A stretch of DNA of 64,000 nt from Candidatus Krumholzibacteriota bacterium (GTDB taxonomy: Bacteria > Krumholzibacteriota > Krumholzibacteriia > Krumholzibacteriales > Krumholzibacteriaceae), in NCBI GenBank assembly GCA_030609325.1, contig JAUWCL010000010.1:1-64000 (forward strand), given 5' to 3'. The notes under the pieces were generated by a model. It was not told the origin of the DNA. It was given only the letters and a program-made list of their open reading frames with translations, and did no database searches. Below, piece after piece: positions 59,856-64,000 of the stretch. A program made the position numbers and the translations under genes. Positions within the stretch are counted from its first letter, which is position 1; each line of letters opens with the position of its first letter.

Positions 59856-60605
59856 ATGGATGATTTCAAGACGAAGAAGGTACTCGTAACGGGCGGTTCG
59901 CGGGGGCTCGGCAGGACCATATCCCTTGAGCTGGCCCGGCGCGGCGCGGACATCGCGATCAACTACGTGAAGAACGAAGAAGCAGCCGAGGAGACGGCCG
60001 GAAAGATTCGTGCGCTCGGTGTCGAGTGCATCGTCCTGCAGGCCGACGTCTCCGACCACAAGTCGGTCAAGGAGCTGTTCAAGTCCCTCAAGGATGGATT
60101 CGGGAATATCAACATGCTCGTATCGAACGCCGTATCGGGCGTTATCGGGCCGGCCGACAGGATCGGCAGGCTCGGCTGGGATAAGGCGATTAACACCAAT
60201 GCCCGATCGTTCATGCTGCTGATGCAGCAGGCGGTGAAGCTCTTCCCTGAATCGGGCGGACGGGCCGTGGCGATATCATCGATAGGAAGCAGCACGTGCC
60301 TCTCCGGCTATACCGCCGTCGGAGCAAGCAAGGCAGCGCTCGAGGCGCTGGTCAGATACTTCGGCAAGGAGCTCGCCCCCCGGGGTATAGGCGTGAACGC
60401 CGTATCCGGCGGCCCGATACACACCTCCGCTCTCGACTACTTCCCCGACAGGGATCAGCTCCTCGAGGAATGGACGGCGCGGTCACCGCAGAAGAGGATC
60501 GCTGAGCCGGAAGATATCGCGCCTGTCGTCGCCTTTCTGCTCTCGGAGGATGCGCACTGGATCCAGGGACAGACGATCGTCGTCGACGGCGGCTTGACCC
60601 TGTGA
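59856..60605 (+). CDS. FabL-like enoyl-[ACP] reductase (SDR family)
   Basis: The 249-residue short-chain dehydrogenase has the NAD(P) motif VTGGSRGLGRTISLELA, SNAVSGVIGP, Ser in ISSIGSSTCLSGY, YTAVGASKAAL (Tyr and Lys of the triad at the spacing YxxxxxxK seen in FabL), and the FabL-type AVSGGPIHTSALDYFP and GQTIVVDGG. FabL reduces enoyl-ACP with NADPH in fatty-acid synthesis. Other SDR roles cannot be excluded. Transcribed with trxB. Confidence 0.83.
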   Translation: MDDFKTKKVLVTGGSRGLGRTISLELARRGADIAINYVKNEEAAEETAGKIRALGVECIVLQADVSDHKSVKELFKSLKDGFGNINMLVSNAVSGVIGPADRIGRLGWDKAINTNARSFMLLMQQAVKLFPESGGRAVAISSIGSSTCLSGYTAVGASKAALEALVRYFGKELAPRGIGVNAVSGGPIHTSALDYFPDRDQLLEEWTARSPQKRIAEPEDIAPVVAFLLSEDAHWIQGQTIVVDGGLTL

Positions 60606-60607
60606 GG

Positions 60608-60636
60608 TTGACAGGAATGCGAACAGGCGATATCTT
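60608..60636 (+). promoter_or_regulatory. Sigma-70-type promoter of the ferritin-like gene
   Basis: TTGACA (60608-60613) and TATCTT (60631-60636), 17 bp apart, just behind the stop of the FabL-like gene and 42 bp before the ATG. Confidence 0.75.
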
Positions 60637-60678
60637 TATTTGTAACGATTATTGCCTAACGGTGCGAAAGGACAAAAA

Positions 60679-61185
60679 ATGGAAGAAAGACAGGATCTTA
60701 CAACCCTTGAGGTCCTCACTATAGGAATCAAGGCCGAGATGGCGGCGATCGTGCTCTATACAAAGATGAAGGAGATGACGGCCGGAAAAGATCTTAAGGA
60801 GACGATGGAATTCCTGATCGTCCAGGAGCAGCGTCACGAGGCGATTATGAGGGAAGCCTTCTCGAAGCAGTTCCCCGACGTCGAGCTGAAGCTCCCGAAG
60901 AACTCGATAGTCCCGACTATCGGCGACGGCCTCGAGAAAAAAGCGGGAATAAAGGAACTGTTCGAGACGGCGATGGAAGCGGAAAAAAAGGCCAGCGAGT
61001 TCTACACCGACCTCGCCTCCAGGACACACGACCCGAACAGCAGAAAGCTCCTCGAGTACCTCGCCAGCATGGAGCGCAGCCACCTATCGATACTCCAGGC
61101 CGAGTATCATCAGTTCGAACTCTCGACAGACCAGGATCTCGACGATTTCCTCAGGGGCGAGCGGATGATGCACTTCGGTCCATAA
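60679..61185 (+). CDS. Ferritin-like diiron (rubrerythrin-type) protein
   Basis: The 168-residue four-helix protein has two ExxH-type half-sites: AEMAAIVLYTKMKEM with LIVQEQRHEAIMRE, and AMEAEKKASEFYTDLA with YLASMERSHLSILQAEY. This is the diiron pattern of rubrerythrin-like proteins, without the C-terminal rubredoxin domain. It probably reduces peroxide or stores iron. AAAGGA lies seven bases before the ATG. It has its own promoter. Confidence 0.88.
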   Translation: MEERQDLTTLEVLTIGIKAEMAAIVLYTKMKEMTAGKDLKETMEFLIVQEQRHEAIMREAFSKQFPDVELKLPKNSIVPTIGDGLEKKAGIKELFETAMEAEKKASEFYTDLASRTHDPNSRKLLEYLASMERSHLSILQAEYHQFELSTDQDLDDFLRGERMMHFGP

Positions 61186-61191
61186 TCGACT

Positions 61192-62481
61192 CTACCGCGT
61201 GTGGAAATCGATCATGTCCTCGATCGCCTTCCTGCATACGGGGCAGAAATCGACCAGGCCCTTCTCGAACATCCTGCACGTATGGTACGGCCTGTACAGC
61301 CCCTCGGCCGAATAGCCTGCTCCTTCGAAACAGCCTACGACATCTGTATGAAGCGAGTCGTCAGGAGTCGGAACAGGCGTTCCTTCCTCTATCATATCGC
61401 CCCATTTGATGTTCTCCGGATCGAGAAGGGCTGTGATGTTCGGCTCCCACGGCTCGATTCCCCGGGGATACATCTCGTTGTACGCCACCTCCGAGGAGTA
61501 GTATTCGTCGGCCAGCCCGGCGAAGGCGTGGCCGAACTCATGCGTGAAAATGTAGCCGTCGTGCTCGTTGTCGGATATGCAGGTCGCGTAGAGATTGAAG
61601 ATGCCCCCTCCCCCGTATTTCTCCTCGTTGGCCAGCAGGATGATGATGTCGTAGGGGACCTTGGCGGCGACGTCTTTTATCGTCTTGTTCGAGAGAGAGA
61701 GCATGTACCTGTCGAGCTCGAGGCTGTTGAACGAGAGCCCGAGGAGGTTGTTGCGATATACGCTTTTTCTCGGGTTGTCGACGCCCGACTCGGCCGAGAT
61801 ACTCTCAATGAGCTTCACGTTGAAATCCCTGCGCCTGCTTGCGTACGGCTCGGTGTCGAAGAAGACCTTCATGAACCGCTTGACGTCGTCGCGCAGCTTG
61901 TGGATCTCGTCCTTGTCGTAACCGTCGGCGAGAATCGCTATGTCGACCTTGTTCGCCGACGAGCCGTTGTTCTCGATCGAGCGTACGCGAAATCTCGAGA
62001 ACCTCGTCTCTGTCATTATGTGATAATCGGCCGGATTGACGACGAGATCGTAGACGTTGCGGAATATGTTCTTCCTGTCGCGCCTGTCTATCCGAATCTG
62101 GACGGGGCGTTTCGGCATCGGCATCAGGAGCGTCTCATGAAACGTCCGCGGAATCCCCTCGATCGCTTCGTCGGTCGTCGCCCATTCGCTGAAGATCGAG
62201 CAGTATCCGCGCGAGAAGATCTCCCTGTTCGTTTCGAGGTCGTAGACACGCATGATATGGCTGCCGAGGTTCATCGTATCAAACAGCCGTTTCGGGTTGC
62301 CGCCCCAGTGAGGCTCGCGTATCAACTCGTCGACTGCGTAGGTCTCGCTTTCCGCCGTTCCCGTGTGATACAGGTCGACCCGCAGGCACCCCTCGGTGAA
62401 GTAGTCGTCGAATTCGATATCCCCAGCCGCTGCGGGGACCGCCAGAACAAGCGTGATGATAAGGGTCGTCAGAAAACGCAT
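61192..62481 (-). CDS. Secreted M64 family (IgA-peptidase-like) metallopeptidase
   Basis: Start at ATG 62481 behind AAAGGAGAG gives a signal peptide (FLTTLIITLVLAVPAAAG). The 429-residue protein has an N-terminal beta domain and the M64 catalytic domain: VDIAILADGYDKDEIHKLRD, ISAESGVDNPRKSVYRNNLL, zinc site THEFGHAFAGLADEYY, and the C-terminal Cys-rich CRMFEKGLVDFCPVCRKAIE. The zinc ligands (HExxH and Asp/Glu) are intact. Related to Bacteroides/Clostridium proteins; the substrate is unknown. Confidence 0.92.
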   Translation of the reverse strand: MRFLTTLIITLVLAVPAAAGDIEFDDYFTEGCLRVDLYHTGTAESETYAVDELIREPHWGGNPKRLFDTMNLGSHIMRVYDLETNREIFSRGYCSIFSEWATTDEAIEGIPRTFHETLLMPMPKRPVQIRIDRRDRKNIFRNVYDLVVNPADYHIMTETRFSRFRVRSIENNGSSANKVDIAILADGYDKDEIHKLRDDVKRFMKVFFDTEPYASRRRDFNVKLIESISAESGVDNPRKSVYRNNLLGLSFNSLELDRYMLSLSNKTIKDVAAKVPYDIIILLANEEKYGGGGIFNLYATCISDNEHDGYIFTHEFGHAFAGLADEYYSSEVAYNEMYPRGIEPWEPNITALLDPENIKWGDMIEEGTPVPTPDDSLHTDVVGCFEGAGYSAEGLYRPYHTCRMFEKGLVDFCPVCRKAIEDMIDFHTR

Positions 62482-62507
62482 CGTCTCTCCTTTTACAGGG
62501 ATCATGC

Positions 62508-63209
62508 TCAACGCGACCGGGTGACGCCGACGCAGCCGCAATGTCTGAGTATACCACATCTCGAGCACCACGGTGAGACCGGGTTGCAGACCGCCTGCCC
62601 GTACATCACCAGCAGGTCATTGATCTCGATCCAGTTCCTCTTCGGAAGAACTTCCCGAAGTGCGAATTCGGTCTCGGTGGGATTCTTCGTTTTCACGGCC
62701 CCGAGCCTGTTGCACACGCGATGGACGTGCGTGTCGACGCATATTCCCGGTTTTCTGAAGCCGAGAGTCAGAACAAGGTTCGCCGTCTTCCTCCCCACTC
62801 CGGGAAGACGGACCAGTTCGTCGATCTCGTCGGGGACCATACTGCCGTATTCGTCGACGAGTATCCTGCAGAGTTTTTTAATCGTTCTCGCCTTCGTCTT
62901 GTAGAAACCGGCCGGATATATCGCTTTCTCGATCGATGTGATCCTGAGACGCGACATCTCTTCGGGAGTAGAAGCGAGCGCGTAGAGCCTCTCACTGGCG
63001 GCGCCCGTGACCTCGTCCTTCGTCCTCGCACTGATAACTGTCGATACGAGCACCCTGAAGGGAGACCTCGACCTCTTAGCTATCTGTGTGACGGACGGAT
63101 CGCGGAAGCCCCTTACGACCTTCCTGATCACCGGCACAACCTTCCTTAAGATGTCCGTCGCGCCCTTGCGCCCGAGAGGAAACCATTCATCTCTTGCTGA
63201 AACATTCAT
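62508..63209 (-). CDS. nth: Endonuclease III
   Basis: Base-excision glycosylase/AP lyase for oxidised pyrimidines. The 233-residue protein has FRVLVSTVISARTKDEVTGA, the HhH motif LPGVGRKTANLVL with catalytic Lys, catalytic Asp in CVDTHVHRVCNRLG, and the [4Fe-4S] ligand pattern C-x6-C-x2-C-x5-C in CNPVSPWCSRCGILRHC. It has a basic N-terminal extension of about 20 residues. Divergent from the acyl-CoA dehydrogenase gene. Confidence 0.95.
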   Translation of the reverse strand: MNVSARDEWFPLGRKGATDILRKVVPVIRKVVRGFRDPSVTQIAKRSRSPFRVLVSTVISARTKDEVTGAASERLYALASTPEEMSRLRITSIEKAIYPAGFYKTKARTIKKLCRILVDEYGSMVPDEIDELVRLPGVGRKTANLVLTLGFRKPGICVDTHVHRVCNRLGAVKTKNPTETEFALREVLPKRNWIEINDLLVMYGQAVCNPVSPWCSRCGILRHCGCVGVTRSR

Positions 63210-63258
63210 GTGACTGGTAAGGTATCATGCAGGATAAATGAGGAACAACTCATTTCGC

Positions 63259-63286
63259 TTGACACCCGGAAAATCCGGTACATATT
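63259..63286 (+). promoter_or_regulatory. Promoter with internal palindrome upstream of acyl-CoA dehydrogenase
   Basis: TTGACA (63259-63264) and CATATT (63281-63286) at 16-bp spacing. The spacer contains the perfect palindrome CCGGA-AAA-TCCGG (63266-63278), placed where a repressor would block RNA polymerase. AAGGAGG precedes the start codon. Confidence 0.65.
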
Positions 63287-63318
63287 CTGACAATTCACAT
63301 TTTAAGGAGGAGCTATCG

Positions 63319-64000
63319 ATGGAATGGACATTCACCGATGAACAGAACATGCTCAGGGATATGGTCCGCAAGTTCGTCAACAACGAGCTCAAGCCTATCG
63401 CAGCGAAGATAGACGAAGAACACAAGATACCCCCAGAAATCATCAAACAGTGCGGCGAGCTGGGATTTCTCGGCATCTCGTTCCCGCCCGAGTACGGCGG
63501 CGCGGGGATGGGCGAAATGGGTTACTGCATCATGCAGGAAGAGATCGGCCGCGGCTGCGCCTCGACGGCGACATTCATCGGCGCTCACCAGAGCATCGGC
63601 GCCTCGGGCATATACATGTTCGGCACCGAGGAGCAGAAGCAGAAGTATCTCGTCCCGCTGGCCGAGGGAAGCAAGATCGCAGCCTACGGCCTCACCGAAT
63701 CCAATGCCGGCTCCGACGCCTACGCCTCAAACACCACGGCCGAGGACAAGGGCGACCACTACCTGCTCAACGGGCAAAAGATATTCATCACTAACGGCAG
63801 TTTCGCCGACATAATCACGACATTCGCGAGGATGAGGGGCGGACCGTCCGACGGCAAGCTCAGTGCCTTCATCGTGGAGAAGGAGTTCGAGGGATTCAGC
63901 GTCGGCAAGATCGAGGAGAAGATGGGGATAAGGGGCTCGGAGACCACCGAACTCGTCTTCGAGAACGTGAAAGTCCCCAAGGATAACCTCCTCGGCCGCG
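63319..64000 (+). CDS. Acyl-CoA dehydrogenase, 3'-truncated by window edge
   Basis: The 227 visible residues cover the N-terminal helical and middle beta domains of the family: FTDEQNMLRDMVRKFVNNEL, LGFLGISFPPEYGGAG, the FAD-site segment AAYGLTESNAGSDA, LNGQKIFITNGSFAD and MGIRGSETTELVFENVKVP. It should oxidise an acyl-CoA at the alpha-beta bond and pass electrons to ETF. The catalytic Glu lies beyond the window, so chain-length class cannot be judged. Strong ribosome-binding site AAGGAGG. Confidence 0.93.
   Translation, partial: MEWTFTDEQNMLRDMVRKFVNNELKPIAAKIDEEHKIPPEIIKQCGELGFLGISFPPEYGGAGMGEMGYCIMQEEIGRGCASTATFIGAHQSIGASGIYMFGTEEQKQKYLVPLAEGSKIAAYGLTESNAGSDAYASNTTAEDKGDHYLLNGQKIFITNGSFADIITTFARMRGGPSDGKLSAFIVEKEFEGFSVGKIEEKMGIRGSETTELVFENVKVPKDNLLGR

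Overview
The window is 64 kb of GC-rich (visibly about 58-60 %), densely packed bacterial chromosome. An LPS-type glycosyltransferase family 9 protein, lipoproteins with lipobox signal peptides, LysM, S41 and M64 exported peptidases and HU/Csp proteins point to a Gram-negative-type cell. The mixture (tricorn-like protease, giant TPR proteins, a kinase-like sigma-54 activator, a predicted selenoprotein, many HNH/M64/SMP-30-type proteins) fits an uncultured FCB- or Krumholzibacteriota-like lineage or a deltaproteobacterium-like organism; this placement is inference only. The first and last genes are cut by the window ends.

Layout. 1-4.6 kb: a truncated HNH endonuclease gene followed by a 17-bp tandem repeat, YjbQ, and secreted proteins. 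4.9-12.5 kb: a long minus-strand operon with mostly overlapping genes (membrane protein, dus, larB, larC, LysM-TPR lipoprotein, SnoaL-like, M2/M3-like peptidase, DMT transporter). 12.5-21.2 kb: alpha/beta hydrolase, HAD phosphatase, S41 protease, tmk, MATE exporter, CDP-alcohol phosphatidyltransferase, rsmI, threonine aldolase, HU. 21.7-24.2 kb: queuosine operon queD-queC-DUF366-queE with a structured leader.

24.3-42.9 kb and 49.4-55.3 kb hold the most interesting material, a sigma-54-centred signalling set. Four near-consensus -24/-12 promoters are visible, at 21588 (in front of a small hairpin RNA ending in a T-tract), 24338 (giant TPR protein plus TPR/coiled-coil protein), 30066 (FHA protein, metallophosphoesterase, Ser/Thr kinase with PEGA repeats) and 49435 (GAF membrane protein, hybrid histidine kinase, HPt protein, response-regulator diguanylate cyclase). 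Between them lie a PtsN-like EIIA protein, a C4 zinc-ribbon protein resembling the C-terminus of HP0958-type RpoN chaperones, and a 1544-residue sigma-54 activator with an N-terminal kinase-like region, an NTPase, TPRs and a GAF domain. Directly downstream of this activator is a 5'-nucleotidase-like membrane protein whose frame is interrupted by UGA in the context Pro-Cys-Gly-UGA-Lys, followed by a stem-loop of bacterial SECIS type: a predicted selenoprotein.

42.9-48.9 kb: Nif3-like protein, tricorn-like protease, small unknown protein, glycosyltransferase 4. 49-57.5 kb looks less stable than its surroundings: the hybrid kinase is split by an in-frame TAA, a LuxR-type HTH gene is frameshifted, and a transposase-derived gene has lost catalytic residues. 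57.4-64 kb is housekeeping: tRNA-Val(CAC), DUF2007 protein, endonuclease IV, thioredoxin reductase, FabL-like enoyl-ACP reductase, ferritin-like protein, M64 peptidase, endonuclease III and the start of an acyl-CoA dehydrogenase.
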